From NCBI RefSeq assembly GCF_015355625.1, contig NZ_JACLAF010000001.1:186001-250000 (forward strand): DNA of 64,000 nucleotides, given 5' to 3'. Below the pieces are notes generated by a model, which did no database searches, was not told where the DNA came from, and saw nothing but the letters and a program-made list of their open reading frames with translations. Shown here in pieces: positions 44,023 through 53,668 of the stretch; within the stretch, counting starts at the first letter, position 1, and each line of letters starts with the position of its first letter. The position numbers and the translations under genes are program-made. The DNA comes from Tamlana sp. I1. GTDB lineage: Bacteria; Bacteroidota; Bacteroidia; Flavobacteriales; Flavobacteriaceae.

Positions 44023-44811
44023 TTAATGTAAAGTAATATTCGCAACCGAATTTTCTTTAGAGGCGATGTTGTTACCGCCTTTAGGTTCTATGGTAATACT
44101 TAAGCCTTGCACATCTTCCATGTAAGGAATGCTTCTAAGCTTTCGGTCTGCTTTATCTAGAATACCAAGGTTTACCATTTTACCTTGTAACTCTGCCCAA
44201 ATTTGATAGCATTGTTCTTCTGGTAGTTGAGGAAGTGAAACAACATCTATCATCGATGTTTTTTCTTTGGCGTTAATATAAGCAACCGTTTTTAAGTTTT
44301 TAGCACGTTCGTTTCCTTTGATAATGTACTTTTCAGTTTCAGGGTTGTTAAGCTTTAACAGTTGTCGCATTACTTTGTCAAGCATCTCGTTGTGTTTGTC
44401 AATGTCGTTGCGCAAATCAAAAATTTCCTCAACAACCACTTGGTTTTCTTGCGCAAGTTTTTGATTCTGATTGTAAAAAATATAGGATGTCGCCGCAAAA
44501 AGTAAAGCAGTTATACTAGCTGCAATACTGTATTTGTACCATTTTCTATAATTTCTTTGAGGCTTTAATGCTATTACTGGTTTCTCGTCAAGTTCATCTA
44601 AAATATTATTTAAGATGCTTTTAGGGGCTTCAACAGCATTACTTTTAGCAACCACTTCTAGGTTAAATTGTAAAGTGTTGTAGGCATTCTGTACTTCTGG
44701 ATATCTGGAAATGTGAGACTCCACCAGTTCTGTTTCTGCAGAAGTAGTTTCTCCTAATAGATATTTTTCTAATAGGCCAGAATTTAAAAAAGTATTTACT
44801 TTCTCATTCAT
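44023..44811 (-). CDS. Anti-sigma factor (RskA-type)
   Basis: 262-aa membrane anti-sigma factor. The N-terminal part binds sigma (GLLEKYLLGETTSAETELVE, zinc-site residues not evident), one membrane helix lies at about 90-110, a coiled coil follows (NQKLAQENQVVVEEIFDLRN), and the C-terminal domain is RskA-like (LPQLPEEQCYQIWAEL, LGILDKADRKL). It starts 11 bases after the cognate sigma factor gene, so the two form a switch whose signal is unknown. Confidence 0.87.
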   Translation of the reverse strand: MNEKVNTFLNSGLLEKYLLGETTSAETELVESHISRYPEVQNAYNTLQFNLEVVAKSNAVEAPKSILNNILDELDEKPVIALKPQRNYRKWYKYSIAASITALLFAATSYIFYNQNQKLAQENQVVVEEIFDLRNDIDKHNEMLDKVMRQLLKLNNPETEKYIIKGNERAKNLKTVAYINAKEKTSMIDVVSLPQLPEEQCYQIWAELQGKMVNLGILDKADRKLRSIPYMEDVQGLSITIEPKGGNNIASKENSVANITLH

Positions 44812-44822
44812 GACTTCATTTT

Positions 44823-45353
44823 TTAAGGATTGTAAATTTTTTTCAATTCGCGTAATCCAATTTTTAATCTTGATTTTATAGTTCCTAATGGAATATCTAA
44901 TTCTTCGCTTGCTTCTTGCTGCGTCATGCCCTCAAAAAAGAGCGCATTAATCACTATTTGATACTTTTCATCTAAACTGCTTAGATGTTTTTTGATATCT
45001 AAAACATCCTGATTTAGTTCGTTGGATGTTACTTTATATACGGTTGAAGTTTCTATCTGGACTTCATTGGTGTTTTTATTTTTAAGCGACCTAACTTTGT
45101 CTATCGCAGTGTTATACGCAATTCTGTAAAGCCAGGTGAATAGTTTTGCTTTACTAGAATCGTACTTTTTGGCGTATCTCCAGATTTTTACAAAAGTTTC
45201 TTGAAGCACATCTTGCGCAATGTCTTCGTCTATAATCACTTTTCGGATAACACCATACAACGCATCGGCATAGTTTTCATAAAGCAAACTTATGGCCCGT
45301 TTGTCTTCTTTCTTAAGAAGGGTAACTATTTCTTTTTCTATTGCTGAAATCAA
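44823..45353 (-). CDS. RNA polymerase ECF sigma factor paired with anti-sigma
   Basis: 176-aa ECF sigma factor with region 2 (LYENYADALYGVIRKV, DEDIAQDVLQETFVKIW, KLFTWLYRIAYNTAIDKVRS) and region 4 (LDEKYQIVINALFFEGMTQQ, LDIPLGTIKSRLKIGLRELK). The QQEASEELDIPLGTIKSR helix-turn-helix is intact. It is upstream of its anti-sigma factor, with its own -7 box at 45397-45404. Confidence 0.93.
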   Translation of the reverse strand: MISAIEKEIVTLLKKEDKRAISLLYENYADALYGVIRKVIIDEDIAQDVLQETFVKIWRYAKKYDSSKAKLFTWLYRIAYNTAIDKVRSLKNKNTNEVQIETSTVYKVTSNELNQDVLDIKKHLSSLDEKYQIVINALFFEGMTQQEASEELDIPLGTIKSRLKIGLRELKKIYNP

Positions 45354-45396
45354 TTTATAATGCGTTTATAGATAAACTTATGGGAGTTGAAGCTCA

Positions 45397-45404
45397 CAAA
45401 GTTA
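45397..45404 (-). promoter_or_regulatory. -7 promoter box of sigma/anti-sigma operon
   Basis: TAACTTTG on the minus strand, 43 bases upstream of the sigma factor start at 45353. It lies between that gene and the 3' end of murB. Confidence 0.5.
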
Positions 45405-45419
45405 GAAATTTCTTTTTGA

Positions 45420-46433
45420 TTATAAGATGTTTACTTCGGCTTCAATTGATATGCCGAAAAGACGCTTTACTGTTTTTTGAATTAATTCTGATAAATTATA
45501 AATATCGGTTCCTGAAGCGCCTCCATAATTAACTAAGACTAAGGCTTGATTTTTATGTACTCCATAATTGCCAAATTGCTTGCCCTTAAATCCTGCCTTT
45601 TCGATAAGCCAGCCTGCAGGAACTTTAACCGTATCATCTGAAACCGGATAATTGGGTATGTCGTTAAAGTTTTTAGTCAGTTTTTCGTATTCTTGGATAG
45701 AAATTACGGGGTTTTTAAAAAAACTTCCACAGTTTCCTATAAGCTTCGGATTTGGTAATTTACTCTCTCTAATTGTTATCACCGCTCTAGAAATATCTTG
45801 AATAGTTGGGGTTTTAATGCCTTCTTTTTCTAATTCAGAGCTTATAGCACCATAATGAATATTTAGTTTATGGTTGCTTTTCGTGAGTTTAAAATTAACA
45901 CTTGTAATAATGTATTTCCCTTTGGCTTCTTGCTTAAAAATCGAGTTTCTGTAGTCAAAATTACAGTCGTTTTTTTCAAAAGTTTTTAGGGTTTTAGAAT
46001 CTATAGCCATGGCTTCACAAGATTCAAATGTGTCCTTTAATTCAACACCGTAAGCACCAATATTCTGAATGGGTGCTGTGCCAACATTTCCAGGAATTAA
46101 AGATAAATTTTCAATACCTCCAAAATCATGCTTTATCGTCCAAAGTACAAAGTCATGCCAAACTTCGCCAGCTTGTGCTTTAACGGTAACAAAGGTTTCA
46201 TCTTCTGAAACTATCTCAATGCCTTTTAAATTCATTTTAATCACTAAACCATCAAAATCTTTAGTGAGTAGCATGTTACTACCACCACCTAAAATGAGTT
46301 TGTTGGGGTAGTTTTTTAAAGTAAGAACCTGTTCTAACTCTGAAATATTTGCTACAGTAACAAAGTGTTTTGCTTTAGCATCAATACCAAAAGTATTATA
46401 AGGTTTTAGAGATATGTTTTCTTGAATTTGCAT
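45420..46433 (-). CDS. murB: UDP-N-acetylenolpyruvoylglucosamine reductase
   Basis: FAD enzyme (337 aa) of peptidoglycan synthesis making UDP-MurNAc. FAD-binding features are NTFGIDAKAKHFV, LILGGGSNMLLTKDF and NLSLIPGNVGTAPIQNIGAYG; the late NPKLIGNCGSFFKNPV carries the conserved Ser that protonates the substrate. It shares one base with the end of the aminotransferase gene (46433), so the pair is translationally coupled. Confidence 0.95.
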   Translation of the reverse strand: MQIQENISLKPYNTFGIDAKAKHFVTVANISELEQVLTLKNYPNKLILGGGSNMLLTKDFDGLVIKMNLKGIEIVSEDETFVTVKAQAGEVWHDFVLWTIKHDFGGIENLSLIPGNVGTAPIQNIGAYGVELKDTFESCEAMAIDSKTLKTFEKNDCNFDYRNSIFKQEAKGKYIITSVNFKLTKSNHKLNIHYGAISSELEKEGIKTPTIQDISRAVITIRESKLPNPKLIGNCGSFFKNPVISIQEYEKLTKNFNDIPNYPVSDDTVKVPAGWLIEKAGFKGKQFGNYGVHKNQALVLVNYGGASGTDIYNLSELIQKTVKRLFGISIEAEVNIL

Positions 46434-47623
46434 TAATCTTTATAAACTTTAAGAGCTTCTTTTAAAATATGAACCGCTTTTATCAAGCTTTCTTGGTTAA
46501 GCACGTAAGCAATTCTAATTTGATTGTAACCTTGACCAGGCGTAGAATAAAATCCTCCGGCTGGAGCAACCATAATGGTTTCGCCATTAATATCAAATTT
46601 TTCTAAAAGCCATTGTGCAAAATCATCGGTGTTTTTTACAGGCAATTCTACGATACAATAAAAAGCCCCTTTTGGTTTGGCAACTTTTACGCCTTCAATT
46701 TTACGTAACTCGGTAATTAAAGTATTTCTACGCTGTACATATTCGTTAATCACTTCATCAAAATAACTTTGAGGTGTTTCCAAAGCAGCTTCACTAGCGA
46801 TTTGGGCGTATGTTGGCGGACTTAACCTGGCTTGAGCAAATTTAAGAACCGTTTGCATAACCACTTTGTTTTTTGAAACAAGACAGCCTACACGTGCACC
46901 ACACATGCTATAGCGTTTAGAAACAGAATCGATAATAACGGCGTGTTCATCAATACCATCAACTTGCATAATCGAGTAGTGTTTATCGCCATCGTAAATA
47001 AACTCTCTATAAACTTCATCGGCCACTAAAAACAAATCGTGTTTTATGGCTAATGCGGCAAGTTGCTCAACTTCTTCTTTTGAATACAAGGCGCCCGTTG
47101 GGTTGCCTGGATTACAAATAAGAATGGCTTTAGTTTTAGGTGTAATTAATTTTTCAAAAGTTTCAACCGATGGTAAAGCAAAATTATCATCGATATTACA
47201 AATTGCAGGAACAACTTTCACGCCATTGGCCGTTGAAAAAGCAATGTAATTAGCATAAAATGGTTCCGAGATAATGACTTCATCATTAGGATCCATAATA
47301 CTACTAAATAAAAACAGCAAAGCTTCACTAGCTCCAGTAGTTACAATAATATCTTCATGGGTAACCTTAATACCGTGTTTGTTGTAATAATGCGCTAATT
47401 TAAAACGGTATTCTTCAGAACCTTCAGATCTTGAATAAGAAAGGATGTCAATATCGTTGTTTTTTACCGCATTAAGGGCGACTTCTGGTGTTTTTATATC
47501 GGGTTGTCCTATGTTTAAATAGTAAATGTGTTTGCCGTCTTTAGTAGCTTGCTCAGCATAAGGAACAAGTTTTCTAATAGGTGAGGCAGGCATTTGGTGG
47601 CCTTTGTTTGATATGGTTGGCAT
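46433..47623 (-). CDS. Pyridoxal phosphate-dependent aminotransferase, class I
   Basis: 396-aa fold-type I aminotransferase. Motifs: TTGASEALLFLFSSIMDPND, NPGNPTGALYSKEE with the substrate Asn, LVADEVYREFIYDG with the PLP Asp and Tyr, and the Schiff-base Lys in DSVSKRYSMCGARVG. The sequence is of the aspartate/alanine-type AATase subgroup; its substrate cannot be fixed. It precedes murB with a 1-base overlap, so murB translation depends on it. A promoter box lies at 47650-47657. Confidence 0.88.
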   Translation of the reverse strand: MPTISNKGHQMPASPIRKLVPYAEQATKDGKHIYYLNIGQPDIKTPEVALNAVKNNDIDILSYSRSEGSEEYRFKLAHYYNKHGIKVTHEDIIVTTGASEALLFLFSSIMDPNDEVIISEPFYANYIAFSTANGVKVVPAICNIDDNFALPSVETFEKLITPKTKAILICNPGNPTGALYSKEEVEQLAALAIKHDLFLVADEVYREFIYDGDKHYSIMQVDGIDEHAVIIDSVSKRYSMCGARVGCLVSKNKVVMQTVLKFAQARLSPPTYAQIASEAALETPQSYFDEVINEYVQRRNTLITELRKIEGVKVAKPKGAFYCIVELPVKNTDDFAQWLLEKFDINGETIMVAPAGGFYSTPGQGYNQIRIAYVLNQESLIKAVHILKEALKVYKD

Positions 47624-47649
47624 TTATAAAAATTTAAGGTGCAAAGTTG

Positions 47650-47657
47650 CAAAAATA
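47650..47657 (-). promoter_or_regulatory. -7 promoter box of aminotransferase-murB operon
   Basis: TATTTTTG on the minus strand, 26 bases upstream of the ATG at 47623. Confidence 0.55.
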
Positions 47658-47775
47658 TTATTGATATTTTTTTAAATCGTTAAGCAAAATCTAAAGAAAT
47701 ATGTAAGGAATGTTTTGGCTTGTTGCGAATTAGAACGAGTTTTTGTTAAAAACACAGTTTGGTTTAAGGTTAAAT

Positions 47776-47807
47776 AAAAAGGCTTAAACATTTGTTTAAG
47801 CCTTTTT
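47776..47807 (-). terminator. Terminator after DUF1573 gene
   Basis: AAAAAGGCTTAAACA (47776-47790) and TGTTTAAGCCTTTTT (47793-47807) form a perfect 15-bp stem around a TT centre, 26 bases past the stop of the minus-strand gene at 47834. Confidence 0.85.
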
Positions 47808-47833
47808 ATTCTTTTTGGGTTGCAATCATTTAA

Positions 47834-48250
47834 TTATTGCATAACACTTTTATCTTTTTTCTCAAGAATATTGGCTTTATCAGGGTCTACTACTAAACCT
47901 TTAATTTTTAAGGCGACCGTTGGTGTATCGGCGGCATTAGAAATTACAGTTATGGTTTTTCTAATAGGGTTTACTCTGTTAGTATCGTATTTTACTTCAA
48001 TTTCGCCAGTTTTTCCAGGTAAAATAGGATCTTTTGGTTTTTTAGGAATTGTACATCCACAGCTTGAAGATACTTTAGAAATGATAAGTGGTTCGTCTCC
48101 TGTGTTGGTGAATTTAAAAACGCGAACACCGTTAGAACCTTTTTCTATAGTTCCATAATCTATGGTTTCAGATTCAAAATCAATTTTAGCCTGTGCATTT
48201 ATCGAAAAACTTAGTAATCCGATAAATAAAATTGTTAATAATTGTTTCAT
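47834..48250 (-). CDS. DUF1573 family exported protein
   Basis: 138-aa protein with a signal peptide (LFIGLLSFSINAQ). The mature part is an immunoglobulin-like beta-sandwich of the DUF1573 family: ESETIDYGTIEKGSNGVRVF, FTNTGDEPLIISKVSSSCGC, PGKTGEIEVKYDTNR and NPIRKTITVISN. The paired Cys in SSCGCT are conserved. Proteins of this kind are abundant in Bacteroidetes and their role is unknown. It is monocistronic. Confidence 0.88.
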   Translation of the reverse strand: MKQLLTILFIGLLSFSINAQAKIDFESETIDYGTIEKGSNGVRVFKFTNTGDEPLIISKVSSSCGCTIPKKPKDPILPGKTGEIEVKYDTNRVNPIRKTITVISNAADTPTVALKIKGLVVDPDKANILEKKDKSVMQ

Positions 48251-48514
48251 GGTTTAAATTTTATGGTTTTAATGTGTCATTTAGGGTTTCTTCCTTTTTA
48301 AATAGCTATCAGTTAATTCCTAACAAATGGAATCAAACATACTTACTTTTTCTGCAATCTGCAAGAATTATAGTTGTAATACTTAGCTAGTAACAGAATT
48401 TTCAAACCAAATGTACGGATAGCTTCTAAATGATATTATATAAAAACTGTTAAAATATTAATTTCTTCCCTAGCATCAATCCATTTTATAGTTTCACAGA
48501 AAAAGAAATATAAG

Positions 48515-48522
48515 TACTTTTG
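48515..48522 (+). promoter_or_regulatory. -7 promoter box of valS
   Basis: TACTTTTG fits TAnnTTTG. Its last three bases are a TTG that begins an open frame at 48520; transcription should start after it, which fixes the true start at the ATG at 48553. Confidence 0.6.
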
Positions 48523-48552
48523 CACTTCATTATTCAAAAATTATTCCAAAGC

Positions 48553-51189
48553 ATGCAAATTCCATCACAATATGATGCAAGTCAGGTAGAAAGTAAGTGG
48601 TACAACTACTGGATGAAACACAATTATTTTCATTCAGAACCCGATGAAAGAGAGCCTTATACCATAGTTATCCCGCCACCAAACGTTACGGGAGTTTTAC
48701 ATATGGGACACATGCTTAATAATACCATTCAAGATGTATTAATTCGTCGTGCCAGATTATTAGGAAAAAATGCATGTTGGGTGCCAGGAACCGATCATGC
48801 TTCTATTGCAACTGAAGCTAAAGTTGTGGCACGATTAAAGGAGCAGGGCATCGATAAAAATGACCTGTCAAGAGATGAATTTTTGGCACATGCCTGGGAT
48901 TGGACTCACGAATATGGCGGCGTAATTTTAGAGCAGTTGAAAAAATTAGGTTGTTCTTGCGATTGGGAACGTACTAAGTTTACCATGGACGATGAGATGA
49001 GTGAAGCCGTGATTAAGGTTTTTGTCGATTTATATGAAAAAGGTCTTATTTATCGTGGATACCGTATGGTTAACTGGGATCCAGAGGCAAAAACAACCTT
49101 GTCTGATGAAGAGGTTATCCATGAAGAACGTCAAGGAAATTTATATTATTTAAAGTATAAAATAGAAGGTAGCGAAGAAACGTTAACCATCGCCACTACG
49201 CGTCCTGAAACTATTTTTGGAGATACCGCAATTTGTATTAATCCAGAGGACGAGCGTTTTGCTCATTTACGAGGAAAAAAAGCTATCGTACCTATTTGTA
49301 ACCGTGTGATTCCTATTATTGAAGACGACTATGTTGATGTTGAATTTGGTACAGGGTGTTTAAAAGTAACGCCTGCACACGATGAAAACGATAAAAATCT
49401 TGGCGATAAGCACAATTTAGAAGTTATCGATATTTTTCATGAAGATGCGTCTTTAAATACCTTCGGATTGCATTACGAAGGCAAAGATCGTTTTGTGGTT
49501 AGAAAAGAAATTGCCAAAGAATTAGAAGAAAAAGGTGTTTTGGTGAAAACGGAAACACATATTAATAAGGTAGGAACTTCTGAAAGAACAAAAGCTGTAA
49601 TTGAACCACGTTTAAGTGATCAATGGTTTTTGAAGATGGAAGAACTTGTAAAACCTGCTATTGAAGCGGTTTTAGGAGAAGAATCAGAAATTAATTTATT
49701 TCCTAAAAAGTTTGAAAACACTTATCGTCATTGGATGGAGAATATTCGCGACTGGAATATTTCTCGTCAATTAATGTGGGGGCAACAAATTCCTGCTTAT
49801 TATTATGGTGATGGAAAAACAGATTTTGTTGTAGCAGAAACTATCGAACAAGCTTTAGAAAAAGCAAAGCTGAAAACCAATAACCAAAAACTAACAATCA
49901 GTAACTTACGTCAAGATACCGATGCCTTAGATACTTGGTTTTCATCATGGCTGTGGCCTATGTCTGTTTTTGATGGTATAAGAAACCCTGAAAACGAAGA
50001 CATTAAATATTATTACCCAACAAACGATTTAGTTACAGGGCCAGATATTTTATTCTTTTGGGTAGCTCGTATGATTATTGCTGGTTACGAATACAAAGAT
50101 GAAAAACCGTTTAATAATGTGTATTTAACGGGCTTAGTACGCGATAAGCAACGCAGAAAAATGAGTAAATCGTTAGGGAATTCTCCTGATGCTTTAAAAC
50201 TTATAGAAGAGTACAGCGCCGATGGCGTACGTGTTGGTTTATTATTAAGTTCTGCCGCTGGTAACGACTTAATGTTTGATGAAGCGCTTTGCCAACAAGG
50301 AAAAGGATTTGGAAACAAAATTTGGAATGCCTTCCGTTTAATTAAAGGTTGGGAGATTGATGCTGATATTCCACAACCAGAAACCTCTAAAATAGGTTTG
50401 GAATGGTATGAAGCAAAATTCCAAAAAGCATTGTTAGAAATTGAAGATCATTTTAGTAAATACAGATTAAGTGATGCTTTAATGGCTATTTATAAATTAA
50501 TTATGGACGATTTTTCGTCTTGGTTATTAGAAATTATAAAACCAGCCTACCAAAAACCAATTGATGCAAAAACTTATAATGCGGTTATTGAAGCTTTTGA
50601 AAATAATTTAAAAGTTTTACATCCGTTTATGCCATTTTTATCGGAAGATATTTGGCAATATATTAAAGAAAGAACGCCAGAAGAGGCTTTAATCGTTGCT
50701 AAATGGCCAGAAAGTAAAGCGGTAAATCAAGCATTAATCAATGAATTTGAGTTTGCTTCGGAAGTTATTTCGGGTATTAGAAACATTAGAAAACAAAAAA
50801 ATATTGCCTTTAAAGATGCTATAGATTTTTCAGTCATAAATAATGAAAATTCAAGTGCGACTTTTGACGGTGTGATTGCTAAATTAGGAAATCTTGAACG
50901 TATGGACTATACCAATGAAGCGGTTGAAGGCGCTTTAACTTTTAGGGTAAAATCGAATGAATATTTTATTCCTATGGTTGGCGCTATTGATGTTGAAGCC
51001 GAAATAACAAAACTAACCGAAGAGTTAAATTACACGGAAGGTTTCTTAAAATCGGTTCAAAAGAAATTAGCTAACGAACGTTTTGTGGCTGGTGCTCCTG
51101 AGCAAGTTGTGGCTAGCGAAAAGAAAAAAGAAGCAGATGCTTTAGCTAAAATAGAAACCTTAAAAGCGAGTTTAGCAAGTTTGGTGTAA
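48553..51189 (+). CDS. valS: Valine--tRNA ligase
   Basis: Class I aminoacyl-tRNA synthetase (878 aa) charging tRNA-Val. HIGH motif in [12 protein letters not shown], editing (CP1) domain with [26 protein letters not shown], the [16 protein letters not shown] and [13 protein letters not shown] regions, then [12 protein letters not shown] (KMSKS). An anticodon-binding helical domain and a C-terminal coiled coil (about 815-875) complete it. The ATG at 48553 is used. A low-complexity insertion-like stretch at about residues 440-455 ([14 protein letters not shown]) shares a 15-base string with intergenic repeats in this window. Confidence 0.97.
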   Translation: MQIPSQYDASQVESKWYNYWMKHNYFHSEPDEREPYTIVIPPPNVTGVLHMGHMLNNTIQDVLIRRARLLGKNACWVPGTDHASIATEAKVVARLKEQGIDKNDLSRDEFLAHAWDWTHEYGGVILEQLKKLGCSCDWERTKFTMDDEMSEAVIKVFVDLYEKGLIYRGYRMVNWDPEAKTTLSDEEVIHEERQGNLYYLKYKIEGSEETLTIATTRPETIFGDTAICINPEDERFAHLRGKKAIVPICNRVIPIIEDDYVDVEFGTGCLKVTPAHDENDKNLGDKHNLEVIDIFHEDASLNTFGLHYEGKDRFVVRKEIAKELEEKGVLVKTETHINKVGTSERTKAVIEPRLSDQWFLKMEELVKPAIEAVLGEESEINLFPKKFENTYRHWMENIRDWNISRQLMWGQQIPAYYYGDGKTDFVVAETIEQALEKAKLKTNNQKLTISNLRQDTDALDTWFSSWLWPMSVFDGIRNPENEDIKYYYPTNDLVTGPDILFFWVARMIIAGYEYKDEKPFNNVYLTGLVRDKQRRKMSKSLGNSPDALKLIEEYSADGVRVGLLLSSAAGNDLMFDEALCQQGKGFGNKIWNAFRLIKGWEIDADIPQPETSKIGLEWYEAKFQKALLEIEDHFSKYRLSDALMAIYKLIMDDFSSWLLEIIKPAYQKPIDAKTYNAVIEAFENNLKVLHPFMPFLSEDIWQYIKERTPEEALIVAKWPESKAVNQALINEFEFASEVISGIRNIRKQKNIAFKDAIDFSVINNENSSATFDGVIAKLGNLERMDYTNEAVEGALTFRVKSNEYFIPMVGAIDVEAEITKLTEELNYTEGFLKSVQKKLANERFVAGAPEQVVASEKKKEADALAKIETLKASLASLV

Positions 51190-51219
51190 CACAATTTTTG
51201 CTATTTTGTTTAATAATAT

Positions 51220-51263
51220 AAAAGCTTTTCAAAATGTGAGCATATCGCATTTGAAAAGCTTTT
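51220..51263 (+). terminator. Terminator after valS
   Basis: AAAAGCTTTTCAAA (51220-51233) pairs with TTTGAAAAGCTTTT (51250-51263) around a 16-base loop with additional internal pairing, followed by TT. Confidence 0.8.
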
Positions 51264-51316
51264 TTGTTTTATGAGTTTGTTTGCTGTTAAATTAACAAGA
51301 AGTAGTTATGTTACTT

Positions 51317-51886
51317 TTAAACCTTTAGAACGCCTCGAAAACCGCGGCCAGCGTAATAGGATTCTGCTCCGTTATGATAAATAAAAATAGTATCGAAACG
51401 GAAATCACCAAAAATGGCCCCACCAAGCTTTCTAATATTGTCTGGAGTTTTTAACCAACTGGAGGTTTTTGTATCAAAATTTCCTAGTTGTTGTAGTTCG
51501 CGATATTGAGCTTCGTTAAGCAGTTCAATGCCCATTTGTGAAGCCAGATTCATAGCGCTATTTTTAGGTTTGAATTTTTTTCGTGACTCAAGCGCTTCAG
51601 CATCGTAGCACATGCTTCTTCTTCCACTAGGACTTTCAGCAGAACAATCGAAAAATATATATTCAGAAGTGTTTTTATCGAAACCAACCACATCGGGTTC
51701 GCCGCCTGTTTGTTCCATTTCATTAAGCGACCAAAGTTTATTTGGTGCTGCTTTAAGTTTAGCTTCAATTGAATTCCAATCTAAACCTTCATGACGATTT
51801 GCGTTATTTTCAAAACGCGATTTTAAAATGTCAAGAATGGTTTCTTGCTGGTCTTGCGATAATGCCTTATTGTTTTTTGAAGCCAT
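51317..51886 (-). CDS. DUF4256 family protein
   Basis: 189-aa soluble protein matching DUF4256 throughout: LDILKSRFENNANRHEGLDW, WSLNEMEQTGGEPDVVGF, FFDCSAESPSGRRSMCYD and DFRFDTIFIYHNGAESYY. The function of the family is unknown. It stands alone on the minus strand, 50 bases upstream of the acyl-CoA-binding protein gene. Confidence 0.85.
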   Translation of the reverse strand: MASKNNKALSQDQQETILDILKSRFENNANRHEGLDWNSIEAKLKAAPNKLWSLNEMEQTGGEPDVVGFDKNTSEYIFFDCSAESPSGRRSMCYDAEALESRKKFKPKNSAMNLASQMGIELLNEAQYRELQQLGNFDTKTSSWLKTPDNIRKLGGAIFGDFRFDTIFIYHNGAESYYAGRGFRGVLKV

Positions 51887-51936
51887 AAGTGTTTGAATTC
51901 AAATAATTAAAAGGGTTGGTTGCTAAGGTTGTTAAA

Positions 51937-52203
51937 TTATTTTCTGTACAAGAAATATTTATTTACTAAATCGATGTACAATTGTTTCGCTTCATCTTCC
52001 GTAAGGCCTTTGGCTTGAAATAAAGCATTGGTTTTAAAAGCGTTTATAATGGGCTTTTTACTTTTCGGACGCCCGTAGTCGTTTGTAGCTTTTTTATAAT
52101 AAGCGTAAAGTTTTAATAAAGTATCGGCAGGAAAAGGCTCGGTATAGGCATTAACGCGGTCTACCGCTTCATCAAATTCTATATCTAATTTGCTTTTACT
52201 CAT
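51937..52203 (-). CDS. Acyl-CoA-binding protein
   Basis: 88-aa four-helix ACBP domain protein: FDEAVDRVNAYTEPFPADTL, LKLYAYYKKATNDYG with the ligand-binding Tyr-Lys, and LTEDEAKQLYIDLVNKYF. ACBPs bind long-chain acyl-CoA and are best known in eukaryotes. Here it overlaps the psd stop by 4 bases and closes the operon LUD-cdsA-psd-ACBP, suggesting it serves phospholipid synthesis. Confidence 0.88.
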   Translation of the reverse strand: MSKSKLDIEFDEAVDRVNAYTEPFPADTLLKLYAYYKKATNDYGRPKSKKPIINAFKTNALFQAKGLTEDEAKQLYIDLVNKYFLYRK

Positions 52204-52856
52204 TTCTTTAATTCGGCAATAATACTTTCGCCTCCACGAACTACTTGGTTCAATTCTACATTTATTTTAGTGTCTAAAGGCAAAAATAAATCGACTCTAG
52301 AGCCAAATTTTATAAATCCAGAATCGCTTCCTTGTACAGCTTTGTCGTTTAATTCAGCATAATTTACAATGCGTTTTGCTAAAGCACCAGCGATTTGTCT
52401 GTACAATACTTTACCGTAAGTTTCGTTTTCAACCACTACGGTTGTGCGTTCATTTTCTTCGCTTGCTTTAGGGTGCCATGCTACTAGAAACTTACCTGGG
52501 TGGTATTTACTAAAGATAACGTTCCCGCTAATAGGATAACGCGTGACATGTACATTTATTGGCGACATAAATACACTAACTTGAAGGCGATTTTCTTTGA
52601 AATATTCTTTTTCATAAACTTCTTCAATAACCACAACTTTACCATCTACAGGCGATAAAACTTGATTTTCATTTAAAACCGTGTGTCTTTTAGGGTTTCT
52701 AAAAAATTGAAGAATTAGAATCAAAAAGGCTATTAAAGCAAGTAAAATAATGGTTCTTAACCAGTTTATATCAATAAAATTATCAATCAGCAGCGCGCTA
52801 CCTACAACAATAACAAATGTTATAAATATAATTTTATGGCCTTCTTTATGAAACAT
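52200..52856 (-). CDS. psd: Phosphatidylserine decarboxylase
   Basis: 218-aa enzyme making phosphatidylethanolamine. It is self-cleaved: GFIKFGSRVDLFLPLD contains the Gly-Ser cleavage site that yields the pyruvoyl group, and LSPVDGKVVVIEEV with VSVFMSPINVHVTRYPI are typical of the short, archaeal-like type. Two N-terminal membrane segments (IIFITFVIVVGSALL and about 35-51) anchor it. It overlaps cdsA by 11 bases and ACBP by 4. Confidence 0.93.
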   Translation of the reverse strand: MFHKEGHKIIFITFVIVVGSALLIDNFIDINWLRTIILLALIAFLILILQFFRNPKRHTVLNENQVLSPVDGKVVVIEEVYEKEYFKENRLQVSVFMSPINVHVTRYPISGNVIFSKYHPGKFLVAWHPKASEENERTTVVVENETYGKVLYRQIAGALAKRIVNYAELNDKAVQGSDSGFIKFGSRVDLFLPLDTKINVELNQVVRGGESIIAELKK

Positions 52857-53667
52857 AATGTAAAATTCTTAAAAATAAATATATAAACGGAGCAGCAAAA
52901 ATAATACTATCTAATCGATCTAACAATCCGCCGTGACCAGGCATGATAACACCACTGTCTTTTACGTTAGCTTGTCGTTTAAACTTAGATTCTATTAAAT
53001 CTCCTAGCGTTCCAAAAACACTAATAATAATACTTAAAACCAGCCAATTTGTAGAGGTTAAAGTTGCTGTAAAGGTAGCAATAAAATAGCTTGCTACACA
53101 GGAAAAGAATAGGCCACCAAGAAAACCTTCAACGGTTTTTTTAGGTGAAATAGTTTCGAAAAGTTTTTGTTTTCCAAAATTCTTGCCTACTAAGTAAGCA
53201 AAAGTATCGTTCACCCAAATTAGTATAAAAGCGCCAAATAATATTTTAGGATTGTATTCTTTGTGATTGGTTGTGATAAGGATTAAAAATACAAAAGCAC
53301 TAGACAGGTAGAAGGTGGTTAGTAAAAAGCGTTTGGTGCTAAAAAGGGGTATTGTTTTTTCTGAAAATAAATCTTTAATTAAAAACAGATTTACAAAAAT
53401 GGTGAGCACCATAAGTATTTGAGTGGCTTCATCTAAACCTTCATTGGTGTTTAATACGGTTTGCCAATACCCAAAAATGCCATAGATCACTATAAATATG
53501 ATATAAGGAATTTTACTTTTTAGTTGAATAAGTTTACTAAACTCAGCTAAGCAGATTAATCCGAATACACAAAAAAGCGCGATTAGTAGGTGTTCAAAAA
53601 ACAAGGCAACAATTAAAATAGTTACATAGAGTAACCCGGAAAATGCTCGAACTAAAACTTCTTTCAT
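52846..53667 (-). CDS. cdsA: Phosphatidate cytidylyltransferase
   Basis: Integral membrane enzyme (273 aa, about eight helices) that makes CDP-diacylglycerol, the precursor of phosphatidylserine and other phospholipids. The family signature is at the C-terminus: SKFKRQANVKDSGVIMPGHG and LLDRLDSIIFAAPF. FGAFILIWVNDTFAYLVGKN is also conserved. It starts 1 base after the LUD gene and overlaps psd, so it is part of a phospholipid operon. Confidence 0.95.
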   Translation of the reverse strand: MKEVLVRAFSGLLYVTILIVALFFEHLLIALFCVFGLICLAEFSKLIQLKSKIPYIIFIVIYGIFGYWQTVLNTNEGLDEATQILMVLTIFVNLFLIKDLFSEKTIPLFSTKRFLLTTFYLSSAFVFLILITTNHKEYNPKILFGAFILIWVNDTFAYLVGKNFGKQKLFETISPKKTVEGFLGGLFFSCVASYFIATFTATLTSTNWLVLSIIISVFGTLGDLIESKFKRQANVKDSGVIMPGHGGLLDRLDSIIFAAPFIYLFLRILHYVS

Positions 53668-53668
53668 T

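Noticed and set aside
48520-48552. TTG start for valS at 48520
   Set aside because: The TTG belongs to the -7 promoter box TACTTTTG; the ATG at 48553 gives the family N-terminus [10 protein letters not shown].
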